DNA of 64,000 nucleotides from Holophagaceae bacterium (GTDB taxonomy: Bacteria; Acidobacteriota; Holophagae; Holophagales; Holophagaceae). The translations under genes and the position numbers were made by a program. Shown here in pieces: positions 51,689 through 59,585 of this stretch; the stretch's first letter is position 1; each line of letters opens with the position of its first letter. Under the pieces are notes generated by a model that worked only from the letters and a program-made list of their open reading frames with translations, was not told the DNA's origin and searched no databases. The stretch lies in the NCBI GenBank assembly GCA_016720465.1, contig JADKKO010000001.1, positions 496,001-560,000 of the forward strand. The letters run 5' to 3'.

Positions 51689-52819
51689 CTAGACCGCCGC
51701 AGGCGCGGAGTTCACGGGTCCGTAGATATTGTCGCGCTGCCATGGCTCGAAACCGGCGTCGCGGATGAGGCGGACCATCTCGTCCCTGTTCACGCTGTAG
51801 CAAGTCCCCGCGGCGCTCACCACGTTTTCTTCGAGCATCAGCGAGCCCATGTCGTCGCACCCATAGTGGAGGGCCACCTGGCCGGTCTTTTTGCCCATGG
51901 TGACCCAGCTGGATTGGATGTGGGGGACGTTGTCCAGGTAGATGCGCGCTGCCGCGATGGTGCGCAGGTATTCGGCATCGGTGGTTTTTTCGAGCTTGCC
52001 TTCCCAGACCGTGTGGCCGCTCTGGAAGGGCCAGGCCACGAAGGCGGTGTAGCCGCCGCCATTGTTCCTGGCCAGCGCCCGGTCCTGCTGTTCGCGGATG
52101 ACGCGGAAATGCTCGATGCGTTCAGCCAACGTCTCGGTGATGCCGTACATCATGGTGGCGGTGGTTTTCAGGCCGGCCTCGTGGGCGGCTTCCATCACCT
52201 CCAGCCACTTTTCCGGGCCGCCCTTGAGGGGGGCGATCTTCTTGCGGATGCGTGCCACCAATACTTCCGCGCCGCCTCCGGGGATGGAGCCCAGGCCCGC
52301 ATCCTTGAGGTCCTCGATGGTCTTTCGCAGGGATTGTCCGCTGAGCTTCGCCATCATCTGGATCTCCACGGGCGAGAACCCATGGACCCAAATGCCCAGG
52401 TCGTGTTTGAGGTAATGCACCAGATCCAGGTAATAGCTCCAAGGCAGATCGGGATTCACCCCCCCCTGCAGCAGGAAGCCCGTTCCGCCCAGGGCCTTGG
52501 TCTCTTCCGCTTTCTGCCGGAGTTGTTCTTTGGTCAGCACGTAGCCGCGCGCGTCGCCCGGCTTATGGTAGAACGCGCAGAACGTGCAGTAGACATTGCA
52601 GACATCGGTGTAATTGACATTGCGGTCGATGATGTAGCTGACTTTGCCGGCGCCGTTCTTGCGATTCCGCGCTGCCGTGGCGGCCAAGCCCAGGTCCGCG
52701 AGCGCCGCATGATCCAACATGTGCAGAGCCTCGGCCTCATCCAGGCGGATCCCCCGCTCCACCTTGTCGAGGATGGCCGCGGTGAGTTCCATCCCGGCGG
52801 AGGCCAGAGGCAGGGTCAT
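51689..52819 (-). CDS. mqnC: Cyclic dehypoxanthinyl futalosine synthase MqnC (radical SAM)
   Basis: 376 residues from ATG 52819; longer frames would overlap the small zinc-ribbon gene. The radical SAM cluster motif is CNVYCTFCAFYH (CxxxCxxC). YIIDRNVNYTDVCNVYC, FLLQGGVNPDLPWSYYLDLV, SIPGGGAEVL and TATMMYGITET are MqnC-family blocks. It closes the ring of dehypoxanthine futalosine in the futalosine route to menaquinone. Other mqn genes are not in the window. It starts 2 bp after the 54-residue zinc-ribbon gene and ends 3 bp before the kinase gene. Confidence 0.95.
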   Translation of the reverse strand: MTLPLASAGMELTAAILDKVERGIRLDEAEALHMLDHAALADLGLAATAARNRKNGAGKVSYIIDRNVNYTDVCNVYCTFCAFYHKPGDARGYVLTKEQLRQKAEETKALGGTGFLLQGGVNPDLPWSYYLDLVHYLKHDLGIWVHGFSPVEIQMMAKLSGQSLRKTIEDLKDAGLGSIPGGGAEVLVARIRKKIAPLKGGPEKWLEVMEAAHEAGLKTTATMMYGITETLAERIEHFRVIREQQDRALARNNGGGYTAFVAWPFQSGHTVWEGKLEKTTDAEYLRTIAAARIYLDNVPHIQSSWVTMGKKTGQVALHYGCDDMGSLMLEENVVSAAGTCYSVNRDEMVRLIRDAGFEPWQRDNIYGPVNSAPAAV

Positions 52820-52821
52820 GC

Positions 52822-52986
52822 TCAAACCTGGTAGCCCATGATCCGGAGGCAGCGGCGGCAGACCGAAGCCTGGTTCTCGATCCCATGGTTGAAGTGGTCC
52901 ATGGTGTATTTGCACCTGCACTTTTCACAGACCTGGGTCGGCTCTGCGGTGTCCTTGGGAGCATAGAGGTGGGTTGGATCTGGCAT
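52822..52986 (-). CDS. 54-residue zinc-ribbon protein coupled to mqnC
   Basis: ATG 52986 follows GGAGATC at a good spacing, and the TGA at 52824-52822 is 2 bp before the mqnC ATG. The product is 54 residues with two cysteine pairs (VCEKCRCKY and VCRRCLRIM), spacing suited to one zinc-ribbon, and an N-terminal PDPTHLYAPKDTAEP. I recognise no named family. The tight spacing to mqnC suggests translational coupling, either as a partner or simply as a leader ORF. The coding bias (third-position G/C) supports a real gene. Confidence 0.65.
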   Translation of the reverse strand: MPDPTHLYAPKDTAEPTQVCEKCRCKYTMDHFNHGIENQASVCRRCLRIMGYQV

Positions 52987-53069
52987 CAAGGATCTCCGTG
53001 AACTTCCAGCTTAGCCGCCCTGGACCTGGAGAACCACGCAGTGTTGCCCACCACGGAAAAAACCGGGAA

Positions 53070-53140
53070 CCGCGAAAGGCGCTAAAAAACGCGAAATCAA
53101 AATTTGTTTTTGATTTCGCGTTTTTTAGCGCCTTTCGCGG
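53070..53140. repeat. Perfect 33-bp stem-loop between hpf and the zinc-ribbon gene
   Basis: 53070-53102 is the exact reverse complement of 53108-53140, with the 5-base loop TTTGT. The stem is built of CGCGAAA and AAAAAACGCGAAAT-type units and is preceded by GGGAACC, echoing the other repeats. It lies in the 185-bp gap downstream of the hpf stop (53172) on the transcribed minus strand. It may terminate or protect the hpf end of the operon. Confidence 0.9.
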
Positions 53141-53171
53141 CTCAATCTTTTCCAGATGCCAAATTTCGAAA

Positions 53172-53510
53172 TCATTCCGCCGCTTCGAGCGGCTCCAGGG
53201 GGAGCTCATGTTTGCCCACATGCAGCACCGTCACTTTTTTATCATGCCGTTTGTGGGCCTGGGCCTCGAGCTTATCCATGGCCACGGACAGGCTCTTGTA
53301 CATATCTGCAGATTCACTGGAGGCCACGAAGGTGTCGTGGCGCGTTTTGAGCGCCACTTCGACGGCATGGCGGTGGTTGTCCACGGAAAAGATGACATGG
53401 ACATCGATGACGTCGTCCAGAAACGCCGTCAACTTGTCCAGGCGCTCCTTGGACCCAATCCGAAGTGCCTCGGTGACTTCCACATGGCGACCGGTGAAAT
53501 GAACCTTCAT
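53172..53510 (-). CDS. hpf: Ribosome hibernation promoting factor (short HPF/YfiA family)
   Basis: 112 residues from ATG 53510, with GGAGGGAACG directly upstream. The beta-alpha-beta-beta-beta-alpha fold of HPF is visible: VHFTGRHVEVTEALRIGSKE, VIFSVDNHRHAVEVALKTRH and the helix SADMYKSLSVAMDKLEAQAHKRHDKK. It is the short type, without the dimerising C-terminal domain. It binds 30S in stationary phase and favours 100S dimers or inactive 70S. It follows rpoN, as in many bacteria. Two small hairpins lie in the 112-bp leader. Confidence 0.93.
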   Translation of the reverse strand: MKVHFTGRHVEVTEALRIGSKERLDKLTAFLDDVIDVHVIFSVDNHRHAVEVALKTRHDTFVASSESADMYKSLSVAMDKLEAQAHKRHDKKVTVLHVGKHELPLEPLEAAE

Positions 53511-53525
53511 CGTTCCCTCCTTCTG

Positions 53526-53585
53526 CGGGCCGGAGCCCGGAAAAACAACTGGGACGCGCATTCGGACGGGCGGGACGGTCCCGCC
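53526..53585 (-). promoter_or_regulatory. Two leader hairpins before hpf
   Basis: GGCGGGA-CGG-TCCCGCC (53569-53585) and CGGGC-CGGA-GCCCG (53526-53539) can each form a stem in the rpoN-hpf spacer. On the transcript the second lies just before the hpf ribosome-binding site, and a T run (rc of 53540-53545) lies between them, so the first stem could be a weak terminator or attenuator. Confidence 0.4.
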
Positions 53586-53622
53586 TCCCGGTAATTCCTG
53601 AAACCCTGCCGCATAAATCCAT

Positions 53623-55212
53623 CTACCTCTGGCGCCTTCGTGACGCGGGTGGAATCTTGAGTTCTTCACGGTACTTGTTCACGGTCCTCCGGGCCACCTG
53701 GATGCCATCTTGTGCGAGCAGCTTCGCCAGGGTTTCATCGGAAAGGGGCCTCGAAGCCTCTTCGGCCTGGACCAGGGCCTTGATCCGGTGCTTCACCACC
53801 GTGGCGCTGACATCAGCTCCGCTATCCGAGCCCAGGGAAGCGCTGAAGAAATAGTTCATGTCGAAAAGGCCCTGGGGCGTGTGGATGGTCTTGGCCTTCA
53901 CCACTCGGGAGATGGTGCTCTCATGGAACCCGGTCGCCTCGGCCACATCCCGCAGCACCATGGGCCTGAGGCCCTCCACTCCCTTCTCCATGAAGTCCCG
54001 CTGCAGTTCCACCATGGCCAGGGAGACCCGCAGCACCGTGCGGTTGCGGTCCTCGACGCCGCGGATGAAGTCCCGGGCGGAGCGGTAGCGCTCGCGGATG
54101 AAGTCCTTGTCGCCCTTCACGTCCGAAGATGCCAGGAAATTCCGGTACTCGCCGCTGACGCGCAAGCGGGGCAGTCCCTCGTCATTCAGGTAGACCTTCC
54201 AGCCACCGTCATCACCCTTGAGCACCACGATGTCGGGCTTCACCACCCGCTCGCCCTCGGGGTCGAAGGCCCGTCCCGGGGCCGGATGCAGATGCCGCAG
54301 CACCGCCAGGGCGTCATCGAGCTCCTTGTCATCGCACTGGAGCACTTTTTTCAGCTTGGTGTGGTCCTTCTGGCCCAGCAGATCCGTGTGGTTCCGGATG
54401 ATGCGGACGGCCAGATCGTCGGGCTCGGCGCCCGCGTGGCTGAGTTGCAGCAGGAGGGATTGCTGCACGGTGAAGCAGCCCACGCCGCTGGGATCGAATT
54501 CCTGGAGGATTTCCAGCAGGGCATGGAGTTGTTCGACGGTGACGCCCAGCTCGGCCGCCAGGGCTTCGGGTGTGGCTTCTCCGGGTTCATCGGGATCCAT
54601 CCGGAGAAATCCTTTGGCATCCAGGAAATTCTCGATGAGCCGTTCCAGCCGGGGAATGCGGGGATCTTCCTCATCGAGGGTCTCGTGCAATTGGGAGACC
54701 AGGTGCTCCCGCAGGGTTTCGCTGGAGGTGAGGCGGTCCTCCCAGGACGTGCGCTCATCGTCCGGGAGGCTGCTGGTCCGGGGCAGATCCGTATCCCAGC
54801 TGTTCTCGGCGGCCATGTCCACTTCCTGGACCTGGGCGACGCCTTCCTCGGTGAAGGCCTCCAGGTTGGATTCCGGGTTCATCTCGCTCATGGCATCGAG
54901 CATCTCGTTCATGGGCCCGAGATCCACCGTGTCCACGCCCTCGGTCAGCTCCACGCCCTCCTGGGCCACCGCGTCCTGGGCATCCTGGCTCACGTCCGAG
55001 TCGTGGCCCTCCTCCAGGGCCTCCAAGGTGGGGATTTCGTCGCCCTCTTCGGCCAATTCCAGGAGGGGGTTTTCCTCCAGCTCCCGTTCCACGGTCTGGC
55101 TCAGCTCCTGGAGATTCATCTGCCAGAGCTTCAGCTTGAGCTGCATGGACGGCGTCAAAGCCAGGGTTTGGCTTTGGGAAAGACGCTGGGTGAGATTGGG
55201 GCCTTGGGCCAT
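53623..55212 (-). CDS. rpoN: RNA polymerase sigma-54 factor
   Basis: 529 residues. Region I is glutamine/leucine-rich (QRLSQSQTLALTPSMQLKLK, LQMNLQELSQTVERELEENP-like). An acidic region II follows (about 55-150). The core-binding region includes LEILQEFDPSGVGCFTVQQS, and the C-terminus carries the RpoN box ARRTVNKYREELKIPPASRR, which reads the -24 element. Sigma-54 needs an AAA+ activator; none is encoded in this window. It sits between lptB and hpf, the usual order in many diderms. Confidence 0.97.
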   Translation of the reverse strand: MAQGPNLTQRLSQSQTLALTPSMQLKLKLWQMNLQELSQTVERELEENPLLELAEEGDEIPTLEALEEGHDSDVSQDAQDAVAQEGVELTEGVDTVDLGPMNEMLDAMSEMNPESNLEAFTEEGVAQVQEVDMAAENSWDTDLPRTSSLPDDERTSWEDRLTSSETLREHLVSQLHETLDEEDPRIPRLERLIENFLDAKGFLRMDPDEPGEATPEALAAELGVTVEQLHALLEILQEFDPSGVGCFTVQQSLLLQLSHAGAEPDDLAVRIIRNHTDLLGQKDHTKLKKVLQCDDKELDDALAVLRHLHPAPGRAFDPEGERVVKPDIVVLKGDDGGWKVYLNDEGLPRLRVSGEYRNFLASSDVKGDKDFIRERYRSARDFIRGVEDRNRTVLRVSLAMVELQRDFMEKGVEGLRPMVLRDVAEATGFHESTISRVVKAKTIHTPQGLFDMNYFFSASLGSDSGADVSATVVKHRIKALVQAEEASRPLSDETLAKLLAQDGIQVARRTVNKYREELKIPPASRRRQR

Positions 55213-55225
55213 GTTGCTTTGTATC

Positions 55226-55957
55226 CTAATCCAACTTAAACCGATCCCCGAGGTAGACCCGTCGAATATCCGGGTCTTCGGCGATCTCCTGAGGCAGCCC
55301 CTGTTTCATGATCATCCCATCGGCCAAGATATAGGCCCGGTCCGCGATCTGCAAGGTCTCCCGGACATTGTGGTCCGTGATGAGCACGCCAATGCCACGT
55401 GCTTTCAAATCATCAATTAGGCCTTGAATCTCCATGACCGATTTGGGATCCACACCAGCAAAAGGCTCGTCCAGCAACATTATTTGGGGATCCGTGACCA
55501 GGGCCCGGGCCAGCTCGCAACGGCGGCGTTCCCCTCCGGAAAGACTCATACCCAAGGTGTTCCTGACTTTGCCCAGGTGAAAATCTGCCAACAAACGCTC
55601 ACATCGTGCGATCTGATCAGGTCGTGGGATGGGCTGCAACTCCCCGAGGGCCATGAGGTTTTCCCACACCGTGAGACCCCGGAAGACACTGGATTCCTGG
55701 GGCAGGTAGCCGATTCCCATGCGGGCCCGGCGGTGCATGGGCTGCTGGGTAATGTCCGAGCCCTGCCAGAAAATCCGGCCCTGATCGGGCGCTTCCACGC
55801 CGACGACCATGTAGAAGGTGGTGGTCTTCCCGGCGCCGTTGGGGCCCAGCAACCCGACGACCTCGCCCGGGGCCACCGCAAGGCTCACATCCCGGACCAC
55901 GGTGCGATCCCCGAAGGTCTTTTTCAGGTTTTTTGCCTCCAGGCAGATTTGGGCCAT
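55226..55957 (-). CDS. lptB: LPS export ABC ATPase LptB
   Basis: 243 residues. Walker A GLLGPNGAGKTTTFYM, Q-loop YLPQESSVFRGLTVWENL, signature LSGGERRRCELARALV, Walker B IMLLDEPFAGVDP and switch His ITDHNVRETL are all intact. The IGYLPQESSVFR and EPFAGVDPKSV segments are typical of LptB. It powers extraction of LPS from the inner membrane with LptF/G. Those permease genes are not in the window. It lies 13 bp upstream of rpoN and 11 bp downstream of the LptC/A-like gene. Confidence 0.95.
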   Translation of the reverse strand: MAQICLEAKNLKKTFGDRTVVRDVSLAVAPGEVVGLLGPNGAGKTTTFYMVVGVEAPDQGRIFWQGSDITQQPMHRRARMGIGYLPQESSVFRGLTVWENLMALGELQPIPRPDQIARCERLLADFHLGKVRNTLGMSLSGGERRRCELARALVTDPQIMLLDEPFAGVDPKSVMEIQGLIDDLKARGIGVLITDHNVRETLQIADRAYILADGMIMKQGLPQEIAEDPDIRRVYLGDRFKLD

Positions 55958-55968
55958 GGCTCAAGGTC

Positions 55969-57882
55969 TCAGAAAGACGCTGGGAAAAGGCGCGGGGGGG
56001 GGGGGGGGCGGGGGGGGGGGCGGGCGGCGGGGGGGGGGGGGGGGGGGTCGCGCGGGGCGGCGGGGGGGGGGGGGGGGGGGCGCCGGGGGCGGGGGCCCGC
56101 CTGGCCGGGCGGGGGGGGGGGGGGGGGGGGGGGGGGTCGGCCCCCCCCTGTCGCCCCGCCCAGTTTCAGCCCCCCCCTATGCCGGACCCGCCCCTGCCAC
56201 CTCGCCATCTGGGAATTGATATCCAGATCCAAGGCTTCGCCCCGGCCCTCGCCCATGCGGCCCCGCAACAGGACGCCTCCATCCGCCTTCACGGACTTCA
56301 CGATCCGGCCCGGCCCAAGGGTCACCAGGATGCGATCCGCCCTGAGCCTCCAACCCAGACCCTGGCATTCCACATGGCCGGACAGAGTCACCTTGGCAGC
56401 ATCCGAGTCCCCGAGATCAGCCTTGATCGTCACATCACCTTGGCTGGCGGCCAGAGAACCCATGATGCCCTCCGGAAACTGCAACCGCTCCCCCTGCCGG
56501 ACGATCCGGAGGCCCGTAAGCCGCTCCCTCAAACGCGTCCAGGTGGCGGGCCGTCCCTGGATCGTCCAGGCTGGCGCGGCGCCCTTCTTCGAGTCCTCCC
56601 AAAGAAATTTGGCGCCCCGCAGATTGCCCCCGCCGAACAGATCCGCCAGCACGGGTCCTTCAAACACCCAGCGCTGTGGATCGCCGGAGCCAGCGCCGGC
56701 GGAAAAGGTGCCCTCCTCGCTGCGCCCATGCACCGGAGCCTCCAGCCTCCACTTGTTCGTGGCCCGCTGCACCATGGCCCGCGGGCTGCTCAAGCTGCGG
56801 CGCCCCCACGTGAGGAGGGCTGAACCCTCGGCCCGGGCCTCGCCCACCAACAGGTCCTTGGGCAGATCTTCGCCTGCTCCCTGGCGGAACAGGATGCGGG
56901 GGGAGTTCAGCGCCAGCCGCGATCCATCCAATGGTTGGTCCCAGACCACGCTGCCTTCCAGCCGGAGGCCGGCCCTCGTCCAGCGGACCCCATTGGACTT
57001 GAGGCGTTCTTCCCCTCCAGGCACCGCCCGATGGGCCTGGAACTGCTTCAATTCGATGAGGTCCACGGTCGCCCCGGGTTTCGGCCTGGGAGCGAAACCA
57101 CCGGCGGCCTCGCCTTTCCAGCCGTCGTCCCGTTCAAAAGTCAGAGGTCCGGGCCACCGGAATTCTTCGGCCTTCAACTCGGCGATGTCGGCCTGGACGG
57201 TGCCTCCCTGGACCACCGCCTTCACCTTCCGGAACTGCCCTTCCTGAAAAGCCGACTTGGCCCAGAGGCTGTCCGCCTCCATCCGCTGGAGAGAACCCGC
57301 TTCGAGGGATTCCCACAGCACCGGACCACGATCCACCTCCATCCTTCCATCGCTCGAGCGACGCCAGCCCGCCGGGAGCGCCCAGCGCCCTTTTCCACTG
57401 CCTTGCAGGGTTTCCCAGTGGAGCGGGGCCAGGCCTTCCCAGGCACCCTTCTGCCAGCGCAGGGCCGGACCGGTGCCCGCCACATGGCCGCGGCCGAGCA
57501 CGTCCCCGCTGGGCGAAGTGCCCTGCAGGTCCATGGGCGCCTGGAGGGTCCACTGGCCCTCCTGCCGCTGGGCCGCCGGTGACTCCATGCCCCATCGCAC
57601 GTCTGGCTCTTCCAGCGCGCCGGTGACGCCTTGCAGGCGGAGATCAGATTCCTGTCCTTCGATGATGCGATAGGAAAGGACGAAGCGGCCGCCGTCCAAC
57701 TGCTCGGTGATGGTGCCGCGGATCCCCTTCGGAGCGCCGGGAAACACGCTGTCCTTCGGCGCCACGATCTTGGGTCCCCGGCCGATGAAGATGAGGCAGG
57801 CGCCAATGGTCCCGGCGATGAGCAGCCACCCCGCGGCGGTCCACGCGGGGTTCCTGGCGGAGGCCCAGGCCAGGGGACTCAT
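55969..57882 (-). CDS. LptC/LptA-like LPS transport protein with unreliable 3' end
   Basis: 637 residues as read. An N-terminal membrane helix (WLLIAGTIGACLIFIGR) and the following beta-strand region (about 40-140) resemble LptC. A long middle region has no family I can name. Residues ~500-580 (GDVTIKADLGDSDAAKVTLS, GHVECQGLGWRLRADRILVT, LDLDINSQMARWQG) look like an LptA/OstA beta-jellyroll, so it may be an LptC-LptA fusion. The last ~55 codons (from about 56165) are Pro/Arg/Gly homopolymer from the poly-G block and cannot be trusted; the real C-terminus is unknown. It overlaps recJ upstream by 4 bp and precedes lptB. Confidence 0.65.
   Translation of the reverse strand: MSPLAWASARNPAWTAAGWLLIAGTIGACLIFIGRGPKIVAPKDSVFPGAPKGIRGTITEQLDGGRFVLSYRIIEGQESDLRLQGVTGALEEPDVRWGMESPAAQRQEGQWTLQAPMDLQGTSPSGDVLGRGHVAGTGPALRWQKGAWEGLAPLHWETLQGSGKGRWALPAGWRRSSDGRMEVDRGPVLWESLEAGSLQRMEADSLWAKSAFQEGQFRKVKAVVQGGTVQADIAELKAEEFRWPGPLTFERDDGWKGEAAGGFAPRPKPGATVDLIELKQFQAHRAVPGGEERLKSNGVRWTRAGLRLEGSVVWDQPLDGSRLALNSPRILFRQGAGEDLPKDLLVGEARAEGSALLTWGRRSLSSPRAMVQRATNKWRLEAPVHGRSEEGTFSAGAGSGDPQRWVFEGPVLADLFGGGNLRGAKFLWEDSKKGAAPAWTIQGRPATWTRLRERLTGLRIVRQGERLQFPEGIMGSLAASQGDVTIKADLGDSDAAKVTLSGHVECQGLGWRLRADRILVTLGPGRIVKSVKADGGVLLRGRMGEGRGEALDLDINSQMARWQGRVRHRGGLKLGGATGGGRPPPPPPPPPPGQAGPRPRRPPPPPPAAPRDPPPPPPAARPPPRPPPPPRLFPASF
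55991..56178. other. Poly-G block, probable sequencing or assembly artefact
   Basis: Nearly every base from 55994 to about 56137 is G, in runs of up to ~25, broken by scattered C and T, then followed by C runs to 56178. The surrounding genes show nothing like it. It falls inside the 3' end of the LptC/A-like gene. Low-signal sequencing chemistry or a badly resolved GC repeat could produce it. If real, it would form G-quadruplexes. Confidence 0.7.
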
Positions 57883-59582
57883 GAGCCTGCCTCGTCGCCG
57901 ACGAATCCGTCCACCAGGTAGCTCCGGCCCCAGCGGGGCTGGTCCTGCACGGCGCAGGCCATCCGGATGAGATCGCCCTTCACTAGCCCCTGGCTCGGCT
58001 CGGCGCCGGAAAACCAGGTCAGCGGTTCGGAAAGGCCCACCAGCCGCAGTTTCACGTGGCCATCGCCAAATGGCTGGGGCGCCGACTGCAGGGCCCCCTG
58101 CACCACCGTCAGGACCGGCGGGAACCCCTGCCCGAAGGGTTCCAGGCGATCCAATTCCAATGGCGCGGGCACCAGCTCCGGGCCCTGGCCGTCTACTGGA
58201 ACGCTGGGCGATCGCAACCCCCGCGCCTGCTGGGAGGCACCGCGCTGCAAACTCTGGCGCACGAAGGGCAGCTTGGCGAGATCGAAGCTCATGCCCGCCG
58301 CGGCCCGGTGGCCGCCACCGCTCAACAAAAACGGCTCGGCCAGCTGGAGCAGCTCGCCCAGGTCGAAACCTTCAGGCGCACGCAGGGAACATTGCGCCAC
58401 GCCGTCCAGCACCGTGCAGACGCCCGTGGGGCGTCCGCTTTCGCGCATGCGCTGGCCCGCCACGATGCCGATGACTCCCTTGTGGGCCGATGGCTCGACC
58501 ACGAGATCGAAATCCTCGCCGTTGGGCGCCGATAGGTTCATGGCGAGGCTCCGCTGGATCTGTCGGCGCTCCGCATTCAGCGATTCGACACGCGCCGCAA
58601 GGGTCTGGGCTTCCCCGGAATCCCTCGTCAACAGCAGCCGCACCGCATCTTCGGCTCCCCCCATCCGGCCCACCGCGTTGAGGCGGGGTGCCACCCCGAA
58701 GGCGATGTCCTGGGCCCGGACCACGTTCCCGTTTTCGATCCGTGCGGCCTTGAGCAGGGCCGCGAGGCCCGGACCGTTGGCTCCGCGCAAAGCATCGAGC
58801 CCGCGGCGCACCAGCAGGGCGTTTTCCCCCTTCAAGGGCATCATGTCGGCGATGGTGCCGATGGCCACCAGCTTCAGCAGGCCATCGAGGAAGGTCCTGT
58901 CTTCACCTTTGCTGGAATCGGCATCCAACAGGCCCTGGGCCAATTTGAACGCCACGCCGACACCGGCGAGGCCGCGGTTGGGGTAATCGCCGAGGTGGGG
59001 ATGGACAACGGCCTTGGCTGGCGGCAGCTCGGCGCCCAGCGAATGGTGGTCGGTGATGATCCAGTCCATGCCCAGCTCTGCGCTGGCCCGGACTTCCTCC
59101 ACGCTTCGCACGCCGCAATCCACCGATATCAGGAGATCCGGATTCCGGGTTTCCTTCAATTCGCGGATGCAATCCAGATGCAGGCCATAGCCATCGGAAA
59201 ACCGGTTGGGGATGAAGGAGCTGACCCTGGCGCCAAGCTTCTCCAGCACGCGGACCAGCAGCGCGGTCGCCGTCACCCCGTCTACGTCGTAGTCGCCGTA
59301 GACACAGATGGAGAGGCCCTTCTCGGTGGCCTGGCGGACGCACGCCACCGCCTCCCCCAGGCCCGGAAGCAGGTAGGGGTCCGTGCAGCGCGACCAGGCC
59401 GGATCCAATCTCCAGGCCAGGTCCTCCGGTTGATCCAGGCCCCGGAGCCAGGCCAAGCGCGCGGTCCTGGTATCAATCCCCAACTCCCGCGCCATCCGGG
59501 TCCAGGGCTCCGGCCCCGGCGGAATGGCCCGGCGGAGACGCCAGGGCTTGGCGCTGGAGGCACTGGCCTGCGTGCCTGGCAT
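57879..59582 (-). CDS. recJ: Single-stranded-DNA-specific exonuclease RecJ
   Basis: 567 residues. The DHH phosphoesterase motifs are CVYGDYDVDGVTATALLV (motif I), LISVDCGVRS (motif II), WIITDHHSLG (motif III, DHH) and GLAGVGVAFKLAQGL. The DHHA1 part has LLSGGGHRAAAGMSF, followed by an OB-like C-terminal domain. It degrades ssDNA 5' to 3' in recombination and mismatch repair. It starts 3 bp after accA and overlaps the LptC/A-like gene by 4 bp (ATGA). Confidence 0.95.
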   Translation of the reverse strand: MPGTQASASSAKPWRLRRAIPPGPEPWTRMARELGIDTRTARLAWLRGLDQPEDLAWRLDPAWSRCTDPYLLPGLGEAVACVRQATEKGLSICVYGDYDVDGVTATALLVRVLEKLGARVSSFIPNRFSDGYGLHLDCIRELKETRNPDLLISVDCGVRSVEEVRASAELGMDWIITDHHSLGAELPPAKAVVHPHLGDYPNRGLAGVGVAFKLAQGLLDADSSKGEDRTFLDGLLKLVAIGTIADMMPLKGENALLVRRGLDALRGANGPGLAALLKAARIENGNVVRAQDIAFGVAPRLNAVGRMGGAEDAVRLLLTRDSGEAQTLAARVESLNAERRQIQRSLAMNLSAPNGEDFDLVVEPSAHKGVIGIVAGQRMRESGRPTGVCTVLDGVAQCSLRAPEGFDLGELLQLAEPFLLSGGGHRAAAGMSFDLAKLPFVRQSLQRGASQQARGLRSPSVPVDGQGPELVPAPLELDRLEPFGQGFPPVLTVVQGALQSAPQPFGDGHVKLRLVGLSEPLTWFSGAEPSQGLVKGDLIRMACAVQDQPRWGRSYLVDGFVGDEAGS

Positions 59583-59585
59583 GGC

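Noticed and set aside
49283..52834. Very long plus-strand open frame (about 1180 codons)
   Set aside because: It lies antisense to the TPR kinase and mqnC, both of which have clear family motifs. GC-rich DNA leaves few stops in this frame, and the translation is His/Arg/Gly-rich without domains.
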